64,000 bases of DNA. It comes from Candidatus Woesearchaeota archaeon CG10_big_fil_rev_8_21_14_0_10_45_16 (GTDB lineage Archaea > Nanobdellota > Nanobdellia > Woesearchaeales > GW2011-AR9). Location: positions 62,001 through 126,000 of the forward strand of contig PCXY01000004.1 of assembly GCA_002762785.1 (NCBI GenBank), read 5' to 3'. Below, piece after piece: positions 26,472 to 35,760 of the stretch. How positions within the stretch are numbered: the stretch's first letter is position 1; each line of letters opens with the position of its first letter. Under the pieces are notes generated by a model, which was given only the letters and a program-made list of their open reading frames with translations, searched no databases and had not been told where the DNA came from. The position numbers were made by a program, and so were the translations under genes.

Positions 26472-29400
26472 TTATCTCTTAGCTCTTCTTCTGCCTTTCC
26501 TGCTGGTCATGACAGCGATGGATAGGATGAACGCCACCAATCCTAGGAACAGCAGTCCGCCCAAGACAAACAGATAAGTCGTGCTGTCACGGAAAGAAGC
26601 TCTGACGCTGGTCTCCCGCAACGGCTGGTTGTATTGCTGCCGGGCCATGACCTGCCGACTTAGTTCGTTTTGGAATCTCTGTGCATAGTTGTCCAGTCCA
26701 AGCTGTTGCTGCTGGCCTACACTTTGGCTGACACCACAATCGCTTACAGTCAGGGTGATGGTCTGAGAGTCTTCTTTCTTGCTGCCGCGAAGAACTTCCA
26801 CCTCGATCGGGTACGAGCCAGATTTAGCGTCGCCGATGTTGAAGTTGAAGGTTTCGTCCTCTTCATTATTGGAAGCGGTAAACTCATCGATCTCGATCTC
26901 GTCACGGCTAAGGTCCAGGCCAAGAGCCGCGTTGCTTACTCGGACTACTACGTCATCTTCATCACTTCTGCCTAAGTTCTTGACGGTGACATCAAGTCTA
27001 GTGTTGGCAGTGCATTGCAGGCTGTTCGGTGAAAGGACGGCCCTGTCGATGACCAGGTTATGGTTTTCTAAGTCAATCTTGACGGTAAATTCCTCGGAAG
27101 TCTTATGGATGACATCATTGTCGTCTTCGCCTTCTACCTCTACCAGGAAGGTGTACTCTTCTTCATCGATCTCTTCGTTTCCAAGGTCAAATTCTACTTT
27201 GAATTTCTCCTTATCTCCGGCATCGATATCCTGGTCTTCAGCATCTTCATCAAGGTCGTCGCCGTCAACATCAAGAAGAGTTATGGTGACTTCCACATCG
27301 TTCAGGTCGATATCAAGATTGTTGCGGATCTCAACTTCAATCTCGTTGCTCTCTTCGATGGAGAGGTCGTTGCTGCTCTTGCCGTTTATCTCGAAGCTCT
27401 CGATGATGATGAAACTCTTTGGTTTTAGGTAGATGGCCTGGCCCCATTCAAGAGAAGCTCCTTTAGCGGTTCCAGCCAATTTCAGGACGCCGATCTCATG
27501 CTTGCCATCCTCTTCATCTTCAGGGACGGTAGCTTCTAGTTCGAATGCGATCTTCTCGCCGGGAGCAAGCTCAGTAGGCAGGTTTTCAGGCAGTAGGATG
27601 CCGTATCCTGTCTCTGCTACCTTATAGGTGATGTTGCTGATCGTGTCAAGCGATCCAGTGTTCTGAACAGTAACGATGGTGATGCCTGTCTCACCTGGGG
27701 CTACATCATCAAAGAAAATATCGGAGGTGCTGAATGCTGCATTCTTTCTCTCTTCTACTTTATAGGTAGAGAAACTTTCGACAGTGAAAGTCAGAGGGTC
27801 GCTGTTTTCTATCACGCAATTCTCACAAAGCAGAAAACTGCCATGGTTGAAACCTTCTGAGGTGAGAATAGCCGGATCGCTGAACTTCTTGTTTAACGTG
27901 ATCCTAGCTTTTCCAGCAAGCTTAGGAGCATTCTCAGTGTCAACTGCGACGGAATTGCTGGTGATAGTAACATGTTGGCTGATGTCGCCGATCTGTGAAA
28001 GGTCAAGTCCCTGCAGCCATTCGATCTTGCCGTTAGCGTTCTCTAAGACGAGTTCAACATTGTTGATGTTAGCTTCGGCTGCTATATCGGTGGTGCTGCT
28101 TCCGGGAAAATCATCAAAGCCGATAGGTCTATCGACAACAATGACGGTCCAACTTTCGGAGACGGTCTGCAGCTGTCCCTGGGCATTGAAATAGGTGATG
28201 CTAGCTTTGACTTCATACCTTCCTGCGTTGACGGAAGTGGAATCCAGATCAAACTTATCAATGTTAACGTTAAGATTTTCAGCGGATCCGCCTGCCGTAT
28301 TGCGAAGCGTCCAGATATAGGTTATCGGGATCGCATCATCGTTGGTAACATCAACTGAAAAGGTAGTATCCTCATCTTTGTTCTGGTTAAGGACGATCTC
28401 ATCGTCTGGTCCAGGAGTCCGGCTGCTGATCTGGACACCGTCATCAGCTAATTGTTTGATGACATAACGTACTTCTACCCTTGTCGCGGCAGTTCCGTCT
28501 TCAGCGATCAGGGTGAAAGTATCTGTCTCACCAGCTGGTGTAAAGTAATCGCGTATTGGCGTGATGGTGACAGCATCATCACTGACGACAACATTGACAT
28601 TAGCGTTGTCATTCTCAACCCTGAGGCTGAGCGTCTGGCTGTCTTCAACATCCAAGACCATCCCTGCTAGGTTGATCTGGCTGGTGGTGTCTTCATCAAA
28701 TTGGAAAACCTGGCTGCTGAGGCTGTCATCAACCTGCGGTGCGCAGTTTTCCATATCGACCGTGACTTCGGCCATATCAAACGGTGCAGATCCAGGTACA
28801 TCTGAGTCAGATATCTCTACTCTTAGGGTATGTTCACCGGTCAGGTCATGAAGGTCAAGTGGAACAGATACCGGAACGTCGATCATGTTAGCGTTCATGC
28901 GGAACTCTTCTTTTCTTAGGAGTTCTTCTCCTAAAAAGACTTTAGCGACTAGATTCTCATTCTGTTCAAGACCGATATTAGTTGCAGTCAGATGCATCCG
29001 TACATTGTTCTGTTTGGCCAGGCAGCTGAAATCTTCATCATTGAAAGTAGCACTGGTTATCAGGATGGAATGTGGTTCTCTTTGGACATCAACTTTGATA
29101 TCAAAAACATCTCCGTAGAAATGTTGAGGCACATCCCTGTCAGCTCCATTGACAAAGAATTGTATCAGGTGATTTCCGTCATTCCAGCTGAGGGGAATAG
29201 TGTAATCAAACTGCACAGATTTTTCTTCTGAAGGGCCTAGGAACAATAGTTCTCCGTCCTGGCCGCGGTTGAAACGCAGAGGGATGCCTAACTCGCTCGG
29301 GATCTGCGGAACGTTCATGACGATCTGTTCGATGATCGGTTCGACATCCTGTCTGATCAGCGGATGATCATCATCAGTAAACTGGTTATGCAAGGTAACT

Positions 29401-31562
29401 TGGAACTGTAGAGTATCTCCTGGCTGGAAAGATGTTGTGGTTGAGTTCCTGCCGTAAGAAGAGAGCTGTTCTCCTTTGCGGGCAACCTGGACATTGCTCA
29501 CTTCCAAAGTTGAAGCGACGTTAAGGTCATAGGCTTGGGTGTTACGGCCGCCGTTTCCATCAGAGACGACGATACTCACGCGTGATACTCCTGTATTCTG
29601 AGGAATAATCGATACCCTGTTGTCCCGGACACTAACGTAATTTACATCGATAAAACGCTGGCCGTTGATCGTCGATTGTGATATGCTGACGCTGACGTCG
29701 TCTCCATCAGGATCTTCAGCTATGACATCATAGGTGTAGGTGCGGCCTCTTATAGCATCTGCTGGAGGCGTGGAAGTTATGGCCGGCGCGTCATTGTCGT
29801 TATTTACAGTTATCGTAAATGTATCCTGTGTTCTTCCATCGTTGCTGTCGGTGACTGTAAGCGTTATGAGGCTGTCGCCAGACTGGTTTGCCAACGGTTC
29901 ACATTCCAGGATGGTCACACTAAGAGAACAGCTGACGACGGATGGGTTGCTTTGGTCGTCAAGGCTGAAAGTTAGGTCGGTGGTGTCATCTTCTACGTCT
30001 GAAACGAAGTTGGTAAGATCTAAAGACAGCGCTCCAGAATCTTCGCCGACCATCTGATCAGGGACATCAAAGTTCGGAAGGTCGTTGATCTCGTTGACAG
30101 TCAAGATGAATGAACCGGTGGCTGAAAGGCCTTCAGTATCGCTAACAACAATCTCTAAAGTGTTGCTGCCGCTCCGGTCAGGAACAGTAGCACATTCAAG
30201 ATCATGTCCGCTGATACGACAGCTGACTGCGGAAAGGTCTGATTGTGATTGTAACCTTACTCTTAGGTCGGCGGCAGCATCTTCAACATCAGCAATGAAA
30301 GGGTCTAAGTCTATAGCCGTCAATCCTGAATCCTCGTCGACAGAAAGGTCATTTAAGTTGATAGTTGGCTGGTCATTGACGGGGTTCACGATGATCTTAA
30401 AGTCATCGTAATTACTTCCTCCGTCCCTATCGGTTACATTTAATAAAACAAGATTCTTCCCTATTTGGTTAAGTTGCGTCTCACAGACCAAAGTGTGGCC
30501 GTTGTCAAGACTGCAGTCAACTGCGGTCTCATCAAGTTCAGAAATGATGCTGTACTGCAGGTTGTTGGTCCTGTCTTCGATATCTCCAGAATGATCGCGA
30601 AGATCAACGCTGTACGATCCTGAATCTTCGTCAACATAAACGTCGTCTATCCTTAAAGTGGGAAGATCGTTAATAGGGTTGACGTTGATGGTCATTGTAT
30701 ATATCTCTGAATCAAACTGTCCATCCCTTACTTTGAACTTAAATGAATCGTAAGCTGCTCCATTCTGGTCGCGTCCAGGCATGTAGGCAAGCGATCCATC
30801 TTGCAATCCTGCTGCATCATATCTAACTCCTTCTCTCAGAACGCCTCCAGTGAATGTTAAGTCGCCACGGGCTGGAAGATCTGTGATGATGAATGTAGAG
30901 AAGTTATCTCCATCTGGATCGCTGAAATTGAAATCAGCTGCCGAGAAGGCATATTCACTATCTTCATCGGTAGTTATAGTGTTGTCGGCAGATGTAGGGG
31001 GAGCATTGTTGGCTGCTCCAGGAGTTCCGAAGTCGCCTGCACCGAACTGGATGGTCGCTTCTCTCCAGCTGCTTCCTAGATTGTTGTCGAGAGCAGGGTT
31101 GATTAGTTCCATGGATATCCCATCAGAAGGATCAGGGAAAGTGAGACCATCGTTATATTCAACACGGTCAACTTCCAATGAAGAATTGTCCAATAAGATA
31201 ACCTCATCATCAGCGTTGCCTAAGGTGATGCCTGCATATTCATAGTCACAATTAAAACCGCCATTTGTCAGGTTATTTGAATTTCTACAAAGAACGATAA
31301 AACCGTTGGCGGGAACAAGAAGAGGAGCGCCATTGTTGATAATGTGCGAATCAGAACCGTTATCTTTTACAGTCCAACCATCGATATCTACAGCATTATT
31401 CGGATCAGTATTGTACAGTTCTATATACTCACCCATAGATTCGGGACTCGCAGAAGGATTCTGCATGATCTCATTGATGACAACATCAGCCAAAGCAGCC
31501 TGTGCTGTGATCAGGACTAAAAGAATAGCGATAAAAAAAGGTACACCTTTATGTAGTTTCAT
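26472..31562 (-). CDS. Giant surface protein with lamin-tail domain and Ig/cadherin-like repeats
   Basis: About 1,696 aa from the ATG at 31562, which has a GAGGGGGAAAAC site directly before it (the track start is 7 codons earlier). Signal peptide; lamin-tail (LTD) domain, INEIMQNPS to about residue 180; cadherin-like domain; three to four repeats of about 95 aa each with a VDEDSG motif and a Cys pair (SC...LEC), likely disulfides; further Ig-like domains; CARDB-like domains near the C-terminus resembling those of the 478-aa neighbour; one membrane helix and a KGRRRAKR tail. It is an exported cell-wall-type adhesin or S-layer-associated protein by inference. Confidence 0.8.
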   Translation of the reverse strand: MKLHKGVPFFIAILLVLITAQAALADVVINEIMQNPSASPESMGEYIELYNTDPNNAVDIDGWTVKDNGSDSHIINNGAPLLVPANGFIVLCRNSNNLTNGGFNCDYEYAGITLGNADDEVILLDNSSLEVDRVEYNDGLTFPDPSDGISMELINPALDNNLGSSWREATIQFGAGDFGTPGAANNAPPTSADNTITTDEDSEYAFSAADFNFSDPDGDNFSTFIITDLPARGDLTFTGGVLREGVRYDAAGLQDGSLAYMPGRDQNGAAYDSFKFKVRDGQFDSEIYTMTINVNPINDLPTLRIDDVYVDEDSGSYSVDLRDHSGDIEDRTNNLQYSIISELDETAVDCSLDNGHTLVCETQLNQIGKNLVLLNVTDRDGGSNYDDFKIIVNPVNDQPTINLNDLSVDEDSGLTAIDLDPFIADVEDAAADLRVRLQSQSDLSAVSCRISGHDLECATVPDRSGSNTLEIVVSDTEGLSATGSFILTVNEINDLPNFDVPDQMVGEDSGALSLDLTNFVSDVEDDTTDLTFSLDDQSNPSVVSCSLSVTILECEPLANQSGDSLITLTVTDSNDGRTQDTFTITVNNDNDAPAITSTPPADAIRGRTYTYDVIAEDPDGDDVSVSISQSTINGQRFIDVNYVSVRDNRVSIIPQNTGVSRVSIVVSDGNGGRNTQAYDLNVASTLEVSNVQVARKGEQLSSYGRNSTTTSFQPGDTLQFQVTLHNQFTDDDHPLIRQDVEPIIEQIVMNVPQIPSELGIPLRFNRGQDGELLFLGPSEEKSVQFDYTIPLSWNDGNHLIQFFVNGADRDVPQHFYGDVFDIKVDVQREPHSILITSATFNDEDFSCLAKQNNVRMHLTATNIGLEQNENLVAKVFLGEELLRKEEFRMNANMIDVPVSVPLDLHDLTGEHTLRVEISDSDVPGSAPFDMAEVTVDMENCAPQVDDSLSSQVFQFDEDTTSQINLAGMVLDVEDSQTLSLRVENDNANVNVVVSDDAVTITPIRDYFTPAGETDTFTLIAEDGTAATRVEVRYVIKQLADDGVQISSRTPGPDDEIVLNQNKDEDTTFSVDVTNDDAIPITYIWTLRNTAGGSAENLNVNIDKFDLDSTSVNAGRYEVKASITYFNAQGQLQTVSESWTVIVVDRPIGFDDFPGSSTTDIAAEANINNVELVLENANGKIEWLQGLDLSQIGDISQHVTITSNSVAVDTENAPKLAGKARITLNKKFSDPAILTSEGFNHGSFLLCENCVIENSDPLTFTVESFSTYKVEERKNAAFSTSDIFFDDVAPGETGITIVTVQNTGSLDTISNITYKVAETGYGILLPENLPTELAPGEKIAFELEATVPEDEEDGKHEIGVLKLAGTAKGASLEWGQAIYLKPKSFIIIESFEINGKSSNDLSIEESNEIEVEIRNNLDIDLNDVEVTITLLDVDGDDLDEDAEDQDIDAGDKEKFKVEFDLGNEEIDEEEYTFLVEVEGEDDNDVIHKTSEEFTVKIDLENHNLVIDRAVLSPNSLQCTANTRLDVTVKNLGRSDEDDVVVRVSNAALGLDLSRDEIEIDEFTASNNEEDETFNFNIGDAKSGSYPIEVEVLRGSKKEDSQTITLTVSDCGVSQSVGQQQQLGLDNYAQRFQNELSRQVMARQQYNQPLRETSVRASFRDSTTYLFVLGGLLFLGLVAFILSIAVMTSRKGRRRAKR

Positions 31563-31601
31563 GTTTTCCCCCTCTCCTAACATTGTTAAAAATGTTCCTG
31601 C

Positions 31602-33038
31602 TTACCTTTTCTTCAGCAGGATCATGAAAAACAATGCGATTAATGTTACGATCAATACTGCGGCTATGACTACGGCAGCTATGAAAAAGTCTTCGATCGT
31701 GTATGGATCCTCAACAGACGTCACGACACTGCCGCCAGTTACGCTGTCATCAGCAGTTGCAGCTGGTTTTTCAGGCTGCTGCGGCTGTGTGGTAGCTGGC
31801 AAGGTGCTGACGATGACGTTAGGATTGTCTTCTTCGTCATCAGCTGCTGTAGTCGGACATTTGACAACTTCCAGGTTGACAGTTTCAGTGTCGATGGTAT
31901 CATCACGGTTGATGAAAGCCTGGATACTGATCGGGTAGTTCTTGACTTTTACGCCTTTTGGCAAGGTGAACGTAAACGCGTCGCTCCAGGTATCGTCACC
32001 GTCATCGAACTCATCCATCTCGATCTCCATGACATTCTCCAGGATAGCCAGCTCAGAGTTGCTGATCCTTACAGCAGCCTGATCTTGGTTGTCGTTTCCG
32101 TAATTGTAAAGTTGCAGGTCAAGAGTATATTGTCGGCCTTCACAGGCTTCCACAAGATTAGGCGAGACTGTCGCTCTGGTGATGCGGACATCGTCATCTT
32201 GACGCTCCAGTTCCAGGTCGACACTCTTGACGACTTTATACTTGACGCCAGCTTTGTCTTCACCCTCTAAAGTGAACTCGAGGGTGTATTCACCGGCTTC
32301 TACATCTTCAGGGATCTCCCATTCGATGGTCAGCTTGTCTTTGCTGTCTGCTTCTAGATCTGAGAAAGCATAGGTATCATCCAGATCGTCGCCGAAGATA
32401 TCGTCATCATCAGAATCAAGGCTAATTTCGATCTCTTCGATCTCGCTGTCTCTGTAATCTTTATCTGGGAAAAGGTTCTCGACAGTTATATCGAATGTGA
32501 TAGTAGAGCCGACACGAACATGGTCATTCAGAGAGAAATCGTTCTCTTCTCCATCAGTGTCAAACTCATCGTTCTGTTTCTTGTCGTCTTCATCACGGTA
32601 ATCAACTTCAATCTTATTGAAGACAAACATCTCTTTAGTATTCTGCAATAGGTCAACGGTATCTTCTTCTGCACCAGCAGAAACCCGTACGGTTCCGATC
32701 TTTACTTCGCCGGGAGCTTTATCGTGAGGGATGTTGACGCTGATGGTGGCTTTTTCGGTAGCGCCAGCAGCGATGTTCAACTCTACATCTTCTGCTTCAT
32801 AACCTGCCGGCAGGCCTTCGACACTGACGGTCACGACAGCTTCAGCTGCATCATCATTGTTTATGTTGACAGAAGCGTCTACGGTGATGAAATCTTGGTC
32901 TTTGGTATCAAAACCACTGTAATCGGCATCAAGGACGATCTCATCTTCCTGTATTGTAAGGCTGGCAGCAACGCTGACAGATAATAGTAATAGTACGAAT
33001 ATTGGGATAATTAGTGCTTTAATTTTAATCCCCTCCAT
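31602..33038 (-). CDS. Type I surface protein with CARDB-like domains
   Basis: 478 aa. Signal peptide (about residues 1-25), two or three acidic Ig/CARDB-like domains, a Thr/Pro/Gln-rich stalk, and a C-terminal membrane helix. The last domain (ITRATVSPNLVEACEG to VEVVKC) is homologous to one in the giant neighbour (IDRAVLSPNSLQC), so the two share an attachment or assembly module. The sequence GGAGGGG just inside the ATG resembles a ribosome site, but no later start codon exists; the ATATTTAAAG TATA upstream supports the ATG at 33038. Confidence 0.8.
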   Translation of the reverse strand: MEGIKIKALIIPIFVLLLLSVSVAASLTIQEDEIVLDADYSGFDTKDQDFITVDASVNINNDDAAEAVVTVSVEGLPAGYEAEDVELNIAAGATEKATISVNIPHDKAPGEVKIGTVRVSAGAEEDTVDLLQNTKEMFVFNKIEVDYRDEDDKKQNDEFDTDGEENDFSLNDHVRVGSTITFDITVENLFPDKDYRDSEIEEIEISLDSDDDDIFGDDLDDTYAFSDLEADSKDKLTIEWEIPEDVEAGEYTLEFTLEGEDKAGVKYKVVKSVDLELERQDDDVRITRATVSPNLVEACEGRQYTLDLQLYNYGNDNQDQAAVRISNSELAILENVMEIEMDEFDDGDDTWSDAFTFTLPKGVKVKNYPISIQAFINRDDTIDTETVNLEVVKCPTTAADDEEDNPNVIVSTLPATTQPQQPEKPAATADDSVTGGSVVTSVEDPYTIEDFFIAAVVIAAVLIVTLIALFFMILLKKR

Positions 33039-33133
33039 TGTTTTTATTCTCCAGTAGTTATGGTTCTTTAAATATTTTATGGTAGTTTCAGTCCGGATTG
33101 AAGGGAAATAAGAAGAAATAAGATAAAAAACCT

Positions 33134-33655
33134 CTATCGGTTGCCCATATAGAAGAATTTTTCGATAGAAACGTCGTTTTCGTTGTAGCCGCCAGATCGG
33201 GGATGAGATGCTGGTTTTTCAGGCTGTTGTGGCTGTTCTGTCGGCCTCGGTGCAGCTACTGGTTCAGGTACGCTGTTGGTGGTAAGCTCCTTTACTGTTG
33301 GCAGACGGTTATAATTCATCTTAATCTTGAGCGCTTCCATCTCTTTTTCCAATACATTGACCTTTTCGTTGAACTCTTTAAGGGTCTTGACGATGTATTT
33401 GGTGTTCTGTTCCAGGATCTCTTTGATCTTATCCTGGCCGAGTTCTGAATGTCCGCCCATACTGCTGCCTTGAGCTGGTTCTGGCGTGCCGTGGACCTGG
33501 CCCATGGTATTGCGCATCTGGGAATAGCCTCTGCTATCCTGTTCTTTATAGATCTTCTGAGCCTGATTGATAGCATCTTCCCTATCGGTAGCCAGGCCTT
33601 GTTTCATCAGTTCTAAAGCAAGAGAATTGATCTTTTGAATCTGTTCGACATCCAT
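33134..33655 (-). CDS. Helical protein with Pro/Gln-rich linker, unknown
   Basis: 173 aa. N-terminal helices (MDVEQIQKINSLALELMKQ), a Gly/Ser/Gln-rich stretch, a coiled coil of about 50 residues (EILEQNTKYIVKTLKEFNEK), then a Pro/Gln linker and a short conserved-looking tail EKFFYMGNR. There is no signal peptide or membrane span, so it is probably cytosolic. It sits between the 168-aa helical protein and the surface genes, in the same direction. A GAGGTAAAC site precedes it. Confidence 0.6.
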   Translation of the reverse strand: MDVEQIQKINSLALELMKQGLATDREDAINQAQKIYKEQDSRGYSQMRNTMGQVHGTPEPAQGSSMGGHSELGQDKIKEILEQNTKYIVKTLKEFNEKVNVLEKEMEALKIKMNYNRLPTVKELTTNSVPEPVAAPRPTEQPQQPEKPASHPRSGGYNENDVSIEKFFYMGNR

Positions 33656-33733
33656 TTGTGTTTACCTCTTTGTATTTCTATAAGTGATGGATATCTTCTT
33701 CTTAAAATGTTTTCGCTGTTGCGGTGTATATGA

Positions 33734-34240
33734 TCAGAGCTGGTTTAGGATATTTTTGCCTAGAGCCAGAGCTTCCTGGAAGGTTTGATTGCCACTATAT
33801 TCCTCATGCATGATAATCTCTTTGCTTTGTAATAGGGCTTTGATGGTTTCTGCTTTCGATTTCCCATGCTTGGCTAGCCGGACGATGTTTTCAAAAGTGC
33901 GGATGTCGGCTCTCTTCACACCGCTGGCAGCCAATTTAGGCAGGATACTCTGTAACGCTGCCAGAGCTTGCTGCAGTTTGGGAGTCATCTGTTCTTCAGC
34001 TAGACTCTCTAGAAGCAGGTAGCTTAGTTGGATGCCTTTCCTGAGAATATCTTTATCTTTAGGTGTATTTGCTTTCCCTAAGCTGTAGAGAGCCTCGATG
34101 GCACTTTTTATGTGTTCCAGCTGATTATTATCAGCATACTCAAGAATCTTTTGAAATGTACTGTAATCGTTCTTTTCTAAAAACTTCTTATTCTGCTTCA
34201 GAAAGGCTTGCAGGCCGGCTTTAGCTTCAGTTGAGCCCAT
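33734..34240 (-). CDS. All-helical cytosolic protein, unknown
   Basis: 168 aa, composed of regular alpha-helical repeats with Leu/Ala cores (HEAT/TPR-like in look, no exact match claimed). No signal or membrane segment. Its ATG follows the stop of the 48-aa pilin-like gene with no gap, so the two are co-translated. Together with the 173-aa coiled coil it is the cytosolic part of a surface-protein operon. Confidence 0.6.
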   Translation of the reverse strand: MGSTEAKAGLQAFLKQNKKFLEKNDYSTFQKILEYADNNQLEHIKSAIEALYSLGKANTPKDKDILRKGIQLSYLLLESLAEEQMTPKLQQALAALQSILPKLAASGVKRADIRTFENIVRLAKHGKSKAETIKALLQSKEIIMHEEYSGNQTFQEALALGKNILNQL

Positions 34241-34387
34241 CTATCCACAGACCCAGGGAATCTTGAATGGAAGGACGCCTGTTGTACCAAGAAGTACCAA
34301 TACGAAAGCGATGATGATGCCGATAAACAGGCCTGTCATGAAGTACTTAAATTCGATAATGCCTAATTGACCTCGTTTTGAAACCAT
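34241..34387 (-). CDS. 48-aa pilin-like or class III signal membrane protein
   Basis: Too short for the ORF track. The N-terminus KRGQLGIIEFKYF looks like an archaeal class III (type IV pilin) signal, where a basic Gly precedes the cleavage point and a Glu lies five residues on; a hydrophobic helix of about 22 residues follows, then a short tail ending WVCG. AGGTG lies about 5 nt before the ATG and a TTTATAAA box (34430-34437) upstream. It is the first gene of the minus-strand surface operon. Confidence 0.65.
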   Translation of the reverse strand: MVSKRGQLGIIEFKYFMTGLFIGIIIAFVLVLLGTTGVLPFKIPWVCG

Positions 34388-34429
34388 ATGAACACCTGCC
34401 TTTTTGTATCCTAAACCAATTATTTGTAA

Positions 34430-34437
34430 TTTATAAA
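34430..34437 (-). promoter_or_regulatory. TATA box of the minus-strand surface operon
   Basis: TTTATAAA in a plain AT-rich stretch, placing a transcription start near 34407 and a leader of about 20 nt containing the AGGTG site of the 48-aa gene. The divergent TFB gene has its own TTTATAAA at 34475-34482. Confidence 0.5.
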
Positions 34438-34533
34438 TGTTTCTTTTTGCATCTGCTTCAGATCAATCGAAAGTTTTATAAAGGGTCTTGTGAACTCTAT
34501 TTAAAATTAACTATCCATAGGTGGTTCTTTACA

Positions 34534-35466
34534 ATGACAACGATGCGCCGCAAAACTATCAAGGAATGTCCTGAATGCGCTAGCAAGAATATCTATCGTA
34601 ATATGGAGCGCGGTGAGACTATCTGCCGTGACTGTGGACTGGTATTGGAAGACCGGATGGTCGATTTCAGCCAGGAATGGCGCGATTTCGATGACGATTC
34701 CGGTGGTTCTCGAAGAAGGACCGGCGCTCCCACATCTGAGACCCAGTTTGATCAGGGATTAGGCACTGAAGTTGGATCCACCTCAGATTTCTATAAATTA
34801 GGTTCAGACCGTGAACGAGACAGATTTTTCAGGTTACGAAAATGGAACATCCGTATCAGCACTGCTATCGAAAGAAACCTGAAAGTAGCTTTGGCTGAAC
34901 TGAAAAGAGTCAGTTCATTCTTGCGATTACCTCGTTCTGTCGAGGAAGAAGCTGCCCGGATCTATCGTCGGGCGGTCCAGAAAGGCTTGGTCCGTGGGAG
35001 AAGCATGGAGTCGGTCATCGCCGGCGCTTTATACGCTGCCTGCAGAAGGCATGAGATCCCTCGTACTTTAGATGAGATGGGCGAAGCGTCTGGTATCGAG
35101 AAGAAAGAGATCGGACGGACATATCGCTTTGTCACCAGGGAACTGGAGATCAGCATCAAACCCAGTAACCCGGCAGATTATATCCCTCGTTTCGCATCAG
35201 CTTTGAAATTGACGGCTGAGACCCAGTCAAAAGCTGTCGAGATCCTGGAGATGGCTCGTGACATCGAACTGACTTCCGGCAGAGGGCCGACTGGCATCGC
35301 AGCCGCTGCTTTGTACGTCGCTTCCTTGATCCATGGTGAGAAACGGACCCAGAGAGAAGTGGCTGACGTGGCTGGCGTAACTGAAGTGACGATCAGGAAC
35401 AGGTATAAAGAGCTGATCAAGAAGCTGAAGCTGACCAAACAGGTCGATAAGAGCAAGAAGAAGTAG
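34534..35466 (+). CDS. tfb: Transcription initiation factor TFB
   Basis: 310 aa from the ATG at 34534, preceded by an AGGTGG site; the track start 52 codons earlier lies in the promoter region. An N-terminal zinc ribbon (Cys12, 15, 31, 34), the B-finger/linker segment, and two cyclin-like repeats are present, the second ending with a helix-turn-helix (QREVADVAGVTEVTIRNRYKEL) that reads the BRE. It recruits RNA polymerase to TBP-TATA, the promoter type seen throughout this window. Length matches ordinary archaeal TFB. Confidence 0.96.
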   Translation: MTTMRRKTIKECPECASKNIYRNMERGETICRDCGLVLEDRMVDFSQEWRDFDDDSGGSRRRTGAPTSETQFDQGLGTEVGSTSDFYKLGSDRERDRFFRLRKWNIRISTAIERNLKVALAELKRVSSFLRLPRSVEEEAARIYRRAVQKGLVRGRSMESVIAGALYAACRRHEIPRTLDEMGEASGIEKKEIGRTYRFVTRELEISIKPSNPADYIPRFASALKLTAETQSKAVEILEMARDIELTSGRGPTGIAAAALYVASLIHGEKRTQREVADVAGVTEVTIRNRYKELIKKLKLTKQVDKSKKK

Positions 35467-35478
35467 GGGCTCTTTTTT

Positions 35479-35592
35479 ATGGTATCCAATTGTCCAAATT
35501 GTGAAAAAGAACTTAAATGGCACGAAGGTTATACAGCTTTCTTTAATAATAAAAAATATTGTAACCTAAAAGAAAAGCCAATGAAAAGTTAG
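35479..35592 (+). CDS. 37-aa zinc-knuckle micro-protein
   Basis: Too short for the track. It encodes MVSNCPNCEKELKWHEGY and a later YC, giving CxxC, one His and a third Cys: a probable small zinc site. It starts 12 nt after the tfb stop with a possible GGGG ribosome site and is likely co-transcribed. No family was recognised; the Cys-poor second half makes the fold uncertain. Confidence 0.5.
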   Translation: MVSNCPNCEKELKWHEGYTAFFNNKKYCNLKEKPMKS

Positions 35593-35626
35593 CATATACC
35601 CAGAAACTTTAATTCTTAGAAAAATG

Positions 35627-35684
35627 AACCCAACGTGTAACGCCCCTGATCATGGTCATCACAAGGGAAGTGCTACGCTGGGTT
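35627..35684 (-). ncRNA. Candidate K-turn guide RNA (H/ACA-like hairpin)
   Basis: On the minus strand a 10-bp lower stem (AACCCAGCGT with ACGTTGGGTT, one G-U pair) encloses a 7+7-nt internal loop, a CCCT/AGGG upper stem and an apical loop containing GTGATGA and ATGATC, K-turn-like elements bound by L7Ae. The G-U pair would be an A-C mismatch if read from the plus strand, favouring minus transcription. ATTTAAAT (35707-35714) is centred about 26.5 nt before the 5' end, and a T-tract follows the 3' end. A clear ACA box is missing. Confidence 0.5.
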
Positions 35685-35760
35685 GATACTGGTTATATCT
35701 TCTGTTATTTAAATGTTTTTTTGAAAATAATTATAAAAGGGAAGGCGAACCTTCAGCATC

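Noticed and set aside
26779-27432. Long plus-strand Ser/Leu-rich ORFs opposite the giant surface gene
   Set aside because: Shadows of a biased coding sequence; no promoter, no ribosome site, no protein-like pattern.
33029-33038. GGAGGGG inside the start of the 478-aa gene, as if the true start were further in
   Set aside because: No ATG, GTG or TTG follows in frame before the signal peptide; the upstream TATA supports the ATG as given.
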